Assembly (NCBI GenBank): GCA_004794655.1 | Contig: SMMW01000056.1 | Span: 2,207,501 to 2,271,500, forward strand | Direction: 5' to 3' | DNA: 64,000 nt | DNA from: Marisa cornuarietis | Lineage: Eukaryota; Mollusca; Gastropoda; Architaenioglossa; Ampullariidae | Shown: positions 10,402 through 21,310 of the stretch, one piece after another | Layout: every line of letters starts with the position of its first letter | Position numbering within the stretch: position 1 is the stretch's first letter | Notes under the pieces: model-generated | What the model was told of the DNA's origin: nothing | Databases searched by the model: none | The model's input: only the letters and a program-made list of their open reading frames with translations | Translations under genes and position numbers: made by a program

Positions 10402-10686
10402 ATGAAGCCACGCAAGGTTTCAATGAAAACCCTTGCCAACAAAGCTAAGAAAGGACAACTGAAATATGTTGGAGCTACCTCGAATCTGAATGCCAGACAG
10501 AAACAACACAAGAAAAGATTCCCAAGAGGAAAAATAATTTTTTCTTCCACGAGAAACATGAAAGCCCGTGAGAACAGAATTTTAAAGATTGCTAAAAAGG
10601 GGACTCTTCATAACAAACAAAAAAAAAGCAACGCCCCCGAGCAATCTGGTTCTGCGTATGGAATACTACGAAGAAGAAAACACTGA
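10402..10686 (+). CDS. Small basic protein, copy C (GIY-YIG-like, unassigned)
   Basis: This predicts 94 residues, strongly basic, with no signal peptide or membrane segment. The exon starts after a good acceptor (TTTTTAATTGCAG, ending 10399), and the first ATG follows two bases later. In-frame upstream codons read as hydrophobic residues but belong to the polypyrimidine tract of the intron. Ordered residues are KYVG (21-24), R32, H36, FPRGKIIF (40-47), M-x-x-x-EN (53-58), AKKGTLHNKQKKSNAP (64-79) and YGI (86-88). The pattern resembles a reduced GIY-YIG nuclease domain: YxG strand, Arg on the first helix, Glu on a later helix, and a trailing Asn. This is inference; the first GIY strand is not evident. 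A 3'UTR of about 480 bases ends near an AATAAA. It is the best preserved member of the three-copy array. Confidence 0.75.
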   Translation: MKPRKVSMKTLANKAKKGQLKYVGATSNLNARQKQHKKRFPRGKIIFSSTRNMKARENRILKIAKKGTLHNKQKKSNAPEQSGSAYGILRRRKH

Positions 10687-11167
10687 CCTTCTTCGCTGCC
10701 TGCTGTGCCAGTGAACACAATGAGTCTTCAGGCTTGACAGCCTACAATTATTGTCTACAAGAGTTGAAGTAATTAATTTAATATAACTATGCTCAACTCA
10801 ACACCCACGTCATGGTGACTAACCCCCCCATACACAATCTCAACATGCAGAGACGTTTAAAATAAAATATTGTCATCAGGGGATAGTTGCACTTTTCTAC
10901 AACTGTTCTTAAGAAGCTCATTTCGATGCCACTCAGATGTGTTGCACAAAAAGCGTTCTTCGATACCAAAAGTCTGGCTTAAGCAGTTTTATCTTATTCA
11001 AATAATTTTTTTGTAAGTTCTAACATTGTTTTGTGCACATTGTTTCTATAAAAATTATTATCTAAAAGGATTTTTGTCCTAAAACTGTTTAAATGTAGAA
11101 ATATCTTGTGGCCATGCATGGTTTGTTTCTTAAATTCGCTCTTGTAGACTTTTAAATGAGAGAACAG

Positions 11168-11173
11168 AATAAA
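11168..11173 (+). promoter_or_regulatory. Polyadenylation signal, copy C
   Basis: AATAAA on the plus strand about 480 bases after the stop of copy C. The preceding 3'UTR is shared with pseudogene copy A. Confidence 0.55.
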
Positions 11174-12122
11174 ATGTTTCTCTTCCTAAAGTGTAATAGT
11201 TATGAGTGTTGATTACAGACTATGACTAAAATATCGCCATGTTGAATGCTGTAAAGTTGTTTTAATTGTTGCTGGCACGCAAATAGCCCAGTAGAGAAGA
11301 GTGGAGACAGACCAACCAACAGACGAAAGACGTGAATAAATGATTGTTAGAGTCTTGAGTCGAATCATCAACTGACGCTAATTCATGAGGAGATAATTTG
11401 ACCCTGTAACTAGTTGTCTCATTACCTGCCACATTACAAGAGAAATTAAGGGATCGGAGACGAAATCTGAACAGCGGCTCATGATCCTCAAGGTCTATAT
11501 GCGTAACCCCACAGGCCAAGACGAACGAACGGACTGATTCAAACGACAAGCAAACACATGAGCAATAAACACAAATTTAATATTTAACTGAACGCCGAAA
11601 TCATATAATCTTCTACACTACCTCCATGGAATAAATCTGTTTAAAAAATAAAAGTTGCATTAGAAATGTATTTCATTATTGTAATTAATCATCATCGTCG
11701 TCGTCGTCAGCGTCATCATCATGCGGTGTAAATTACGAGCTCAAAAGAAAATAATCACATAAAAGAATTCTGGTTTATTACACAATGGTCATAGAAGTCA
11801 AACAAGCAGCTCCTGAGTAAACTCTGGTTACACATGTGCAAAAACTGTCTAATGTCACTCTACACACTTCCAAGAGCAATTATTTTTGCATCAGACATTG
11901 TTAGCGACTATTTTGAATGCCGGAAGCTTTTTCGCGATGTCCTAGCAAATTGTCAACATGACACATTTTCAATATCATATGCGTTTATTTAAAGCAGGAG
12001 GGGCACTGTAGTTACTCTTTGTCCTGATTAAGAAAATCAAGTTACAAATCGAAATGTTTAAAACAAAAGAAACAAAAAAAAGTGAATGAATGAGAGTCCA
12101 GGGGGAGCTCACGTCACCCCTA
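11174..12122. other. Intergenic and P450 3'UTR
   Basis: Most of this stretch is probably the 3'UTR of the minus-strand P450, with minus-strand AATAAA signals at 11774-11779 and near 11985. There is a small (CGT)n run near 11697-11710. No further gene is recognised. Confidence 0.5.
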
Positions 12123-13595
12123 CTACTCTCTTCGAGCAGCGCATACTTCATAAACTTCCGGGTCGCATGCAAGTCTGTACACCTTTGCCAGTGTATACTC
12201 GGGTGCCTCGGGTGGCTTGTACAGTCGACAGCGTTGGATGAGGGTGGTGAAGGCCAGGAAGACCTCCATGCGCGCCAGATACTCGCCTACACATCGTCGT
12301 CTGCCGAGGGAGAAGATAATCACTTGCTCGGCCTTGGCCTTGTCCAGCTGACCGTTATCCAACAGGAAACGCTCTGGGCGGAATTTCTCGGGATCTCCCC
12401 ACGTTTTCTTATCATGCATGACGGAATAAATGTTGACCAGAACCACTGTCCCTTCAGGAATATCGTATCCTTGTATTGTCGTGTCGCAGGTTGTAGCGTG
12501 AGGCAAAGCCAGTGGAACTGGACTACCGAAACGAAACACTTCATAGATGGTGGCCTCTACCATGGGTAGACTGGAACGGTCAGTTAGAGACGGGTAGCGA
12601 GTTATTCCAACAACGTTCTCTATCTCTTTGAAAACCTTCTCCTGGACGTCAGGGTACGCCGCCATGAGAAGAACACTCCAGTCAAGGAACGAAGACACTG
12701 TGCCGCCACCAGCTCCAAAAATAGTGTCAAGACTTTCAATGACTCGCCTGCTGTCCAGTCCGACGGCTTTCTCCTCTTGAGACAGATGGTTGGCTGCATG
12801 GATCAGCCCATCAGTGATGTCCCGAAGATGGTTCTCCTCAAACGTCTTTTCGTGTTCTTCGACCTTCTTTGTTCTCCTTTTCACTCCCGAGTCTAAGACT
12901 TCTAGAAACTTGCTGACTTTCCAGGGTATGAAGTGACGTAGCCATGGCATGACATTAACAGGGTTCCCGGGCCCAGTGAACTTTCCAAACTCCCGGGCGT
13001 TGATCATAGTGTTAGCAAAGTCTGGGTCTTCGCGAATATTTTTATGTCGGCCATAACAAAGTTGGTAGATCATGCTGGAAGCTGCCATGGTGATGGTCTC
13101 CCGTGGATAAAATGGTTTGTTTCCATGAGCAACGAACTCGTTGACAATGGTGTCGACCTCCGTAACAACGATCTCCTCAATAGGATTATTTCTTGCGTTG
13201 GTGAAGGCGTACATCACATGTCTGATAACTTTCCGGTGAGCTTTCCAGATGGGTCCAAAAGCCGCGAATCCGAAATTCCTGCCCTCATTTAGTAGTCTAG
13301 CTGTGGTGAAAGCTGGTCTGGCCGAAAAATCATCGCCTCGTGTTACAAGAGCTTCTTTGATAGCATCGATCCCGTTGATGACGATGGCCGGGAAGCTGCC
13401 CATGTTGATGCTGAACACGTCGCCGTAGACCTTACGCAAGGAGCAGAAGGTCAGTGACGGAGCTTTGCCGAGGAAAGGGAGGTAACCCAAAAGAGGTACA
13501 TTTCGGGGACCTGGTGGCAGGTTGTACTGTTTCTTGTTCAGGGAGATGATCAGCTTGACGGCGGCAAGTGTGACAGCGAACACAGCCACCGTGGC
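12123..13595 (-). CDS. Cytochrome P450, CYP2-like, main coding exon
   Basis: The exon encodes 490 residues of a heme-thiolate monooxygenase, expected in the ER membrane and working with NADPH-P450 reductase. In exon numbering, a hydrophobic anchor (3-19) precedes the hinge PPGPRNVP (27-34). WKAHR gives the C-helix WxxxR. The I-helix AGGGT is at 295-299, with Gly where the acid residue usually sits. ExxR (EVFR) is at 352-355, then FRPERF. The heme loop FSLGRRRCVG has its Cys ligand near 435. The stop TAG is at 12123-12125. The exon starts at 13595 after the acceptor CATTTCAG, in phase 0. No ATG fits here (a GTG occurs three codons in), so a short first exon lies upstream, unseen. The substrate cannot be read from sequence. 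A paralogue exon is at 1-323 and a relic at 15327-15447, making a small P450 cluster. Confidence 0.95.
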   Translation of the reverse strand, partial: ATVAVFAVTLAAVKLIISLNKKQYNLPPGPRNVPLLGYLPFLGKAPSLTFCSLRKVYGDVFSINMGSFPAIVINGIDAIKEALVTRGDDFSARPAFTTARLLNEGRNFGFAAFGPIWKAHRKVIRHVMYAFTNARNNPIEEIVVTEVDTIVNEFVAHGNKPFYPRETITMAASSMIYQLCYGRHKNIREDPDFANTMINAREFGKFTGPGNPVNVMPWLRHFIPWKVSKFLEVLDSGVKRRTKKVEEHEKTFEENHLRDITDGLIHAANHLSQEEKAVGLDSRRVIESLDTIFGAGGGTVSSFLDWSVLLMAAYPDVQEKVFKEIENVVGITRYPSLTDRSSLPMVEATIYEVFRFGSPVPLALPHATTCDTTIQGYDIPEGTVVLVNIYSVMHDKKTWGDPEKFRPERFLLDNGQLDKAKAEQVIIFSLGRRRCVGEYLARMEVFLAFTTLIQRCRLYKPPEAPEYTLAKVYRLACDPEVYEVCAARRE

Positions 13596-13653
13596 CTGAA
13601 ATGACAGAGAGATAAATTACTTGAGAAAATGAACAGAAGTGTGGGGTGAGTGG

Positions 13654-13727
13654 CAATAATAATAAGTGAGAATTTATAAAGCGCAATATCTCAGCCATAG
13701 GCGGATTCATTGCGCTGAACAATGTCA
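13654..13727 (-). repeat. Retroelement 3' tail
   Basis: Read on the minus strand, this is CATTGTTCAGCGCAATG through GCGCTTTATAAATTC and a TTATTATTATT tail. It resembles the GCGCT...ATAAAT...(ATT)n endings at 15975-16022, 33879-33951 and 45810-45895. It lies in the first intron of the P450. Confidence 0.5.
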
Positions 13728-15326
13728 CAAAATAGTCACGAAGATGTAGAACGAAGAATAATGCGAAGACTCGCTTCGTTCCGGCACTAAATGGTGATCC
13801 GGTAACGACAATACAAAAGAAATAGGCTAAAAAGGAGATGTCATTAGAAACTTTTCAAAGAATAAGAGAGGGAAGTAGAGTCTGTGGGTGTGGTTCACTA
13901 GGTCTAACTCGCTGCCCCACCCTCACTTTCTTTTTTCTGGGGTGGGGGATGGGGGGGGGAAGAATGTTATAGTTGGTTGACATGGAGAGTTAGTTCGGGC
14001 TCGTACACCTGCGCCGCATCCACAGAGATATTTTTTATGCCTCAGAGGCGAACTCTGAACCCACAACTTTCTCACCGACTTGGTGTCAAAAGCATTGCTA
14101 CCGCATCGCCATACTGCTGTTATTTATTTACCTGGCAATAACAGTGTAATTATAATATTATAATTACGAGGTTTCCATTTTCATGATGAAGCATTCCCAT
14201 GAGAGAAAGATGCTAAGCACACTAGAGTTCTTCAGTATTTTGTTGCAGCTAATCATTCAATCTAGGAAAGGAATTAAATAAGACATTCGTCTTCAACTTC
14301 TGTGACTTGTGAACTGAAGATAGGAACGAAACTAAAAAAATACTTTACCTTGATTTCATTCAAATGGTTTGAAAAAGTGCTCCCAAGATCTGCCATGTCA
14401 GTTCAAAGTCCTATATTCCGGTTTTACAGATATCCTGAAACAAATATACTAGAGCATCACTCGTGTATCTCTCGGATCTTTCAAATGAATGCAGCCCTGG
14501 AAACGACGTACTGATGAATGCGTAGGATGACGAACTGCGAAGAAGAAGGCTATAGGCGAAGATTATATATGATTAGAATTAGGGGCCTACATTGTAACTT
14601 GTTTGCCTCAGCACGTTTATCCTTGACCTGTGGGTGGGTACTAGCAGTGCAAAGCATGTGACCGTTTAAAGGTGCCATTCAAGTCTCTTGTTTTTTGGGA
14701 GTACATTTTCTCGTACATTCCGGCTCAAGCGTCTTCTCTTTACCTCGATGCTATATCTCCCTCGTTCCCTGCTTTGCTGTCTTCATCTTTAATTCCTTAA
14801 TTCCCTCATTAATGGTATCAAAAAGCATAATTTTGCCCGTGAAACTTATCTACAGTCCAACATATTTTACTACAAAGAATTTACAAAAAAGACAAGAAGA
14901 CGTAAAAATTATGATATGTCGGGTTGTGTCTCTTGTACACTCGCATCTATTTTACACCGCATAAAAGTATGCCCCTTAAAAGAGTTTGATAACGGTATCT
15001 TTCTTTGTTATTTTTTAACGACTGGATGTCCTGTCTGAAACCCTTAATTTTTATTAACAATGATCGCAATTAAGGGAAGATAATATGCTCGTATGGCCTG
15101 AGGACAAAGGTGCAGTCATTAGTTTGGCAATGGCTTGATTGACACCACGGAGACTCACAAGTCTTCATAAAGTCTTGTCTTCAGTTTTCGCTGCTAGTGC
15201 AAGACATTATTACTGTGATACTGTCTCTACTGAAAACTAACTTGCAAATTCAGTTTACTGAAAACGCTGAGTGAATGAAACAATGGCATTTATAATGTCT
15301 TAAAAAATATCCAGGAGTCTTAAGAT
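13728..15326. other. P450 upstream region, nothing recognised
   Basis: It should contain the missing first exon and promoter of the P450 at 12123-13595, but no convincing ATG exon with a phase-0 donor was found on the minus strand. There is a poly-G run near 13940-13960. Confidence 0.4.
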
Positions 15327-15447
15327 TCAATCCCGAATAGACATTTGGGGTAGCCTGTACACTAGACAAAGTTGGATGAGGGTAGTGAAGGTCAAGACTT
15401 CCATGCGCCCCAGAAACTTTCCCACACATCGTCGTCTGCCCAGAAGG
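15327..15447 (-). pseudogene. Cytochrome P450 C-terminal fragment
   Basis: This reads LGRRRCVGKFLGRMEV followed by TFTTLIQLCLVYRLP, matching the heme-binding loop and L-helix of the neighbouring P450 (GRRRCVGEYLARMEV...FTTLIQRCRLYKPP) with a one-codon deletion. The heme Cys is kept, but nothing upstream of the loop is recognisable: homology stops abruptly at about 15447 and runs into a (GACA)n repeat. It is a decayed remnant of a third P450 copy in the same orientation. Confidence 0.85.
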
Positions 15448-15476
15448 GATGTGAGAGAGGAAAGAAAGAAAGACAT

Positions 15477-15478
15477 GC

Positions 15479-15517
<39 letters not shown>

Positions 15518-15519
15518 AA
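15477..15519. repeat. (GACA)n microsatellite
   Basis: About ten GACA units immediately beyond the P450 fragment. Confidence 0.95.
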
Positions 15520-15682
15520 AGGTACACAACAGGTAAGGAGTCAGGGTGGGTAAGAGCTAAGGCAACATTAAGAGAGACAGAGCAGGTACGTCAGTCGGTG
15601 AGTGCTTGTCTCGGCTTTAATGAAGAAATAAATATTGTATTGAAAACGACGACGACAACGACGAATGGACAGAGGTCCGATC

Positions 15683-16024
15683 TCCTACCAAGCCGAAGCT
15701 CCATCAGCCTGGAACGGATTACTCGTCAGCCTTCGTCACTCTGATTCTCTAACCAACATTAAGTCTAAACTTAAGACGCATCTTTTCAGAACAGGTATTT
15801 CACTGTGACCCTGTCCTGGCATGAGTAGGCACAATGTACGTGTGTCTGTGATTTACTTAATTGTGTATGACCTGTACGTGTCTGTTGTAGGAGTGAGCGT
15901 GTCTGTCCTATGTGACTATGGATCCATGGTTTTTGGTGATTTAGTTTACTTCTGTATATTATTTCTGTAAGGCGCTTTGAGCAAATCGTTGGGAAAGCGA
16001 AACATAAATGTTCGTTATTATTAC
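15683..16024 (+). mobile_element. 3' end of a non-LTR retrotransposon
   Basis: The frame 15683-15808 reads SYQAEAPSAWNGLLVSLRHS, then DSLTNIKSKLKTHLF, then a stop. This is the classic C-terminus of invertebrate CR1/L2/Jockey-clade reverse transcriptases (APxxWNxLP...F+xxLKTHLF). It is followed by a 3'UTR containing AAGGCGCTTTGAGC and ending in ATAAATGTTCGTTATTATTAC. Everything 5' of this is missing, so it is a severely truncated, non-functional copy. Confidence 0.85.
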
Positions 16025-17135
16025 ATCTTTCTTGACTCAAAATACAATGCCAGTCGGTTCAACCTGCTCTGCGCATGCGCTTACATTTTGTGTCGACTGC
16101 TGCAGGCTGTGAAAAAGAAATTATTGGAATTGTGACCTACGCATTGCTCCCCCCCCCCCCTTCTGCAGACGAACTTAATACTCATGTAAAAATTCGTAGT
16201 GAAATCATCCAAATATAGTCGGAAAAACTTAGTTATCAACGCCAAGTACAAATAATTATTTTGATTTTCAAATTATCAATATCGTAAATGGCTAAATTCT
16301 CAATTGCTCGATAGGCCAAACTACAAGAGAAAGATTATAACTCAAGGAAAGAAGCGAAAAGCCTGACTGAAAAGTTGATGTCATGTTTTAACATAAACTA
16401 AACAGTGATAACATCAAATAATTTTGTAATTCTTTTAGGTACAAAATTTATAAGCATGTAGAATAATATTGAGCCATCACAGCAGCTTGACAACAGTCTC
16501 CCATGTCTTCCGACGTTTCGTTCTTTCATCTCGAGTTCTTAGTTGCAAAAAAAGAACCTGTGCCTTATTCAAGGTGAACTGGACGAGATACAGTAAACAT
16601 TTGTTTACGAGCATGTATTATGTAGATCGAAATATTATTTGTCCATTTAAAAACATAACCATAATATCTCCCTGAGGGGTATAAAAAGAGAAGCCGAGGT
16701 TTTATAAAAAAAAAAAAAATACATTGCTTCTTGAAAAAGACATGCTGATTGAGTGACAGATACTTCAGTTTTGAAGGGCGTGTTCATCTTTTAATTAACA
16801 GTTAGGTGACATTTGGGTGAAGTAGTTATGTTGCATAAGATGCTGGCGAAGATTCACTTAGACGTCTGCAGAGGAATGGACACATACGACAGAAAGTCTT
16901 TTTTTTTTTAAAAACATGCATAAATGTATAAATTTAATTTATTAAACGCTCTTTATAAAGTGGCAGGAAAAGTATTATTTGGATAATATAGCTGAATGAA
17001 TATCAATTATTTTTATCATCAAAGTTTAACTTGTTACGAAGACAGGAGATGTGTAAACTGCCTGGTAAGTTGTACTTGAAGTTTTTTTCTGATTTGACAA
17101 TAACAGGACGAGAAAAGAGCCTGTCTACCCATAAG
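16025..17135. other. Upstream region of the methyltransferase
   Basis: There is a poly-C run near 16147-16160 and otherwise AT-rich unique sequence. It presumably contains the promoter and any 5' exon of the methyltransferase; none is certain. Confidence 0.4.
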
Positions 17136-18903
17136 ATGGCATCTCGACTAAGAAACAGTATTGCATGGCAATTTAAGACGCCACGTAAAGGACTGCTTGG
17201 TTGGTGTGTTTTGGTAAGTAATCCTGTGAGGCCTCTTTTTTAAATTTTCAGATTATTACTAGTAAATGTTATAGTAAGAAAGAAAATACAAGTGGGTAGG
17301 GTGACATAGACAGCTAACAATACATCACATATGGGATTGCAGCTGTGTTGAACAGTAATGTCTTTACATGACAAACTATTGTCTTAAGTATTATTGTTTT
17401 ATGAACACCATATTTTGTTTGTGCAAGTCTAAATTAGAACAGCTCACCAGCAATTTATAAGTAAAACAGAGCTCTGATTTACCACAAAACAGGAAATATC
17501 TCTAGCATTTTGTTTCCCCTTTTTATGTTTAGCAATGGTTGAAATATAGAAATAAAATGCTGAATAAGTGTGGACCACGTCTTTGCAATATCAAGCCTGA
17601 CCACAAAGTTCTGGAGATAGGCTTTGGACCAGGGTTGGGAATTCAGCGTGCTTTAGAATATGTGAAAGGTAAGTACTTCAAGCATGTTACAGTTTTGTAT
17701 TTCCATTAAGTTATATATTAATCATTCTGCAAATTAAAAAATTGTTATGTACAAACAAAATTATAAAGAATTTATAAATGGTTTCAAGCTCTATATGGAA
17801 AATACTAGTGAACTTAAAATTCAACCTAACAGCTTCTATAATAGTACTCTTACGATAAGTGAGAAAAGTTGATTACTCAATTTAGAGCAAATAATTACAC
17901 ATAAAGAAGAAAAATTTTGCATGGCTACCGGAAATTAAACTTTAAAATGCATGTTATTATGTTGCCTTAGTAATAAGTATATGACTTGTGCTTGTTGTGC
18001 TCACTTTTGCTGTTTTTTATGCTACCATCTAAGTTTTGTGTGTATTGTACAAAAGAAGAAAAATAAGTAAATTTTAATAAACGTTTTTCTTTTCTTTAGC
18101 TGTACTAGGTGACATTATTTAAATATTTTATTGTTGCCTAGTCTTGTCACATAAGATATGAAAAATCAAAGTGTATGTAGTCTGTTTTTCTCAGCATATT
18201 TGCACTGTTGCTCATTTTATAACATCTTGATCATTAGTTTGATATTTCATCCTGTTATTATAGTAGAAGAAAAATATTTGTATAAACTGCCATGTCATGT
18301 TGTTCAAGCAGTGCTCATGTCACTGAACATAAAATGTTTTTAAATTTTTTCTTAGACGGTCCTGGTAAAATATATGGAGTTGAAGTATCCACGTACATGC
18401 TCGATGCAGCAAGCAGGCGCCTTAAAAACCCAATAAGCAAAAACAAAGTACACCTGAGCCTAGCCAGTGTGATAGACTTGCCATTTGATACTGACACCTT
18501 TGATCGAGTTTTTCATTGTAACTCGTACTACTTTTGGCCAAACATGCGACAGGCTGTGAACGAAATGTATAGAGTGATGAAACCTGGTGCTTGCATGGTG
18601 GCAGTGTTAAGCTTGGACAATATTCGCATGGTAAAGTCATGGGGATTTTTGAAGCATGGAGACCCAGACCCAGTGAAGTACATGTCTGCATTGGAAGCAT
18701 CTGGCTTTGAGGATGTCAAATTTGAATACTTTGTAGAAGGGGACTTCAAATATCAAGCCATTTTTGCCCATGTTCATGAGAAACCAGCATACCACTTTGA
18801 TGAAGAGCTTGAAGATTCAGATTCAGAACTTGCCAAAGATAAAGGCAGTGACATTCAGCAGAATATTCAGCCATCCAATCAGAAACCATTGTCTTCCCAG
18901 TGA
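17136..18903 (+). CDS. Class I SAM-dependent methyltransferase, YdaC-like (3 exons)
   Basis: The coding exons are 17136-17213, 17533-17668 and 18356-18903, joined at GT-AG junctions with matching phases (0, then 1), giving 253 residues. The SAM-binding motif I is VLEIGFGPG (52-60). Strand 2 ends in the acidic residue of YGVEVS (E81). Motif II is around DLPFDTDTFDRVFHCNSYYF (112-131), and motif III is MKPGACMVAVLS. The last 40 residues are acidic and low in complexity. The overall pattern fits the Methyltransf_11 fold and, from memory of the family, resembles bacterial YdaC-type proteins also found in invertebrates. The substrate is unknown and no targeting signal is seen. An in-frame ATG at 17050 gives a longer N-terminus if a possible 42-base intron (17065-17106) is retained; I prefer 17136. 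The gene converges on the Ly6 gene. Confidence 0.9.
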
Positions 18904-20400
18904 TGAAATTTTCTTTTCTGCCAAATGTCTTTTGGTTTGTCTAGTGACTTATACTTTTCAAAACACAAATGATTTTGTGGGGTTTTTTTGTTCACATAGT
19001 TCATACACAAAGTGTGAATGACTTGACTAACCTGAATTTTAACAATACCTTGTGTATGTGATAGAAAAGGGAATTTGTGTTTTGCACTCTCAGCAACTAA
19101 GGCTATGTCACGGCAGAGCAGCTAGCCCTGTAAACATTCAGAGAAAGAACAGCATGCTTGAGACCAGATTTGACCTAGGACAGCCAATTCTCACTGTATT
19201 GGTGACAGCTGCGAACCATTGTGCTGTGGGACTGTGCATGTGTGTAGGGGAAGGATGGGTATGCATGCACTTATGCAGGAATGTGTCCACCAGCAAAATA
19301 AAGCTTACAAAAAGCACGTTGCATTTTTAGAATACCTTGGACCTTGTTTACGTGCATTTACAGGATATATTATTTTCAACAGCTTTATCCTGATGGTTTC
19401 ACACGTTATGTACACCACCAGAGGGGTTTAAAGGAGCATTTCATATAAAGAATTCCTGTACAAGTAAAATGATTCACTGTAGATATTGCACCACTAAAAC
19501 AAATGCAGATTTGTTTCTGGCTTGTAAGAGTTTAAGCACTTTGTCATATTTAGGAAAAACTGCATATTTTTTGAATGCACAAACATGCAGAAATCCCTGA
19601 TGACAAAAATGTTACCAAGATATATGTCACCATTCCATGTAATCTTTATTACCATGATATAATGGAACATGTACTGATAAAAGATCAAATAACACGTTTA
19701 CTCGCGGAACTGTTGGAATCAAGGCCAAATATTCTGTCTGTAAAGTGTAAATGTTTTACTAAAATTATAGTACAGCCAGAATACAGTTTAAAAATTTTCT
19801 TAATCTTTAGATATTCCTTGTGTGTGTTAGGAGGATGGAAAGAATAGAACTATGGTAAATGATGAAAAGATTTCCAATAATCATTACTGTTTAATATTTC
19901 CACCTGGCTTTCTGAGGCTGGCCTGAATCACCCTGGAGATTTGAAGAGAGTACCTTTCATGAATGTATCTAGAAGTGCTTCATAAGTGTCTAGGCAGAAA
20001 ATATTGTCCTTAAAACAAGAGGCAGTATTTAGGCAGGTCAGTCCAACATCTTTGCAAAATGTTACAAATGTGTAACAAAGGGAGACAGTTGCACAGTTAT
20101 TCATTCCTGCACTTTGTAGGATATGCTACAAAGGATGCATTTTGTACTTAGTGCATGCAGGTTCTTTCTCTGTATCTGCACTTATTGCTGCTGGGAGAAT
20201 ACCACCCGCTGATGTCTGGAAGAGCATGCATGGAATGCTGTAGCATGAGCAGTTGCAAATTCAAATGATGTGTATGCACACACAACAAATGTATACAAGT
20301 TGGTTTTGACAGGTCCAAAAATTAATGAATAATGACAAAAGGAAATAAATCTATACAGAAACGGAAACAGTACACACAAATAACAGTTCACAAATCCTTT
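18904..20400 (+). other. 3'UTR of methyltransferase and intergenic
   Basis: The methyltransferase 3'UTR probably runs to the AATAAA at 19297-19302. Beyond it, no gene is recognised before the likely 3' end of the convergent Ly6 gene. Confidence 0.45.
19297..19302 (+). promoter_or_regulatory. Polyadenylation signal, methyltransferase
   Basis: AATAAA about 390 bases after the methyltransferase stop. Confidence 0.5.
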
Positions 20401-21310
20401 TTTATCAAAAATTTATTTTCAAAAATAAATTGTAAAAACTTGTTCATTGACAATTTTATTTACATTGAAAATGTACAAATGTTATCAAGGAATGTTCTAG
20501 GGTTACACATGTATATATATATATAAACAAGTCTGATATGCAGTTTGAAATACATGGTAAGTTTGAGAATGTGCAAAATGATCTTGGTTTACAAAATATT
20601 TGTTTAGCAGAAAGAAAAAGGCTTGGAATGTTTGTAAATTAAAAAGGTCAACAGCTTTTGTGGTGTCTATAACAAGATAATTTCAAGACTTATCTGGCTA
20701 CTAACCAGCCACATCATTCCATAAGAAATTAATACCTAGTACAAATTGACAACTTTCCACTTAAATCCAGAAGTATAGTAACAGAAAGCCACTGCTGGGG
20801 ACAACAGAACACATGAAACTATATTTTTTTTCTTCTGATCCTTGCTCTCCAGAAAAAAATTTAGAACGAATCTTTTTCAAAAAAAACTCCAGGACAGTCT
20901 ATGCTTAAGCTCCAAATGAAAATTTTCTGGTGTTGAAAAAAGAAAAATCCATGGTTTTACACAAAACTATACAAGGCAAAAAAAGTCTGTATGATGATTT
21001 ATGTACAAACGTGCCAATATCTATTTGTGGCCCATAAAATAGGCTTATTTAAACACGTTTAGGTCAGCTGTTTGTGAATGTTGATCTAGTGTATGACAAC
21101 TATCCAAAATGCACAAACAATGCCAAATCTGCTGAATATTATATCAAACCCTCTGTTAGTCTATTATTGCAGGAACAGACCTACGTTTTAATTTCCTGCA
21201 TGTTTATTAGTTATTCTTTTGCCAAGAGCAGTGATGAACTGTTTTGCTTTGGGTTTCCTATCAGCAGTCTCTGCAATGTGGAGGATACACCAGCACACCA
21301 CTGAACCATG
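20401..21310 (-). other. Probable 3'UTR of the Ly6 gene
   Basis: This AT-rich stretch follows the stop of the minus-strand Ly6/uPAR gene. Minus-strand AATAAA-type signals occur near 20410 and 20452-20459. No coding potential is recognised. Confidence 0.4.

Noticed and set aside
13587..13589. GTG as the start codon of the P450
   Set aside because: It lies two codons inside an exon that begins at an acceptor in phase 0, and the paralogue at 1-323 has the same arrangement without an ATG, so the start must be in an upstream exon.
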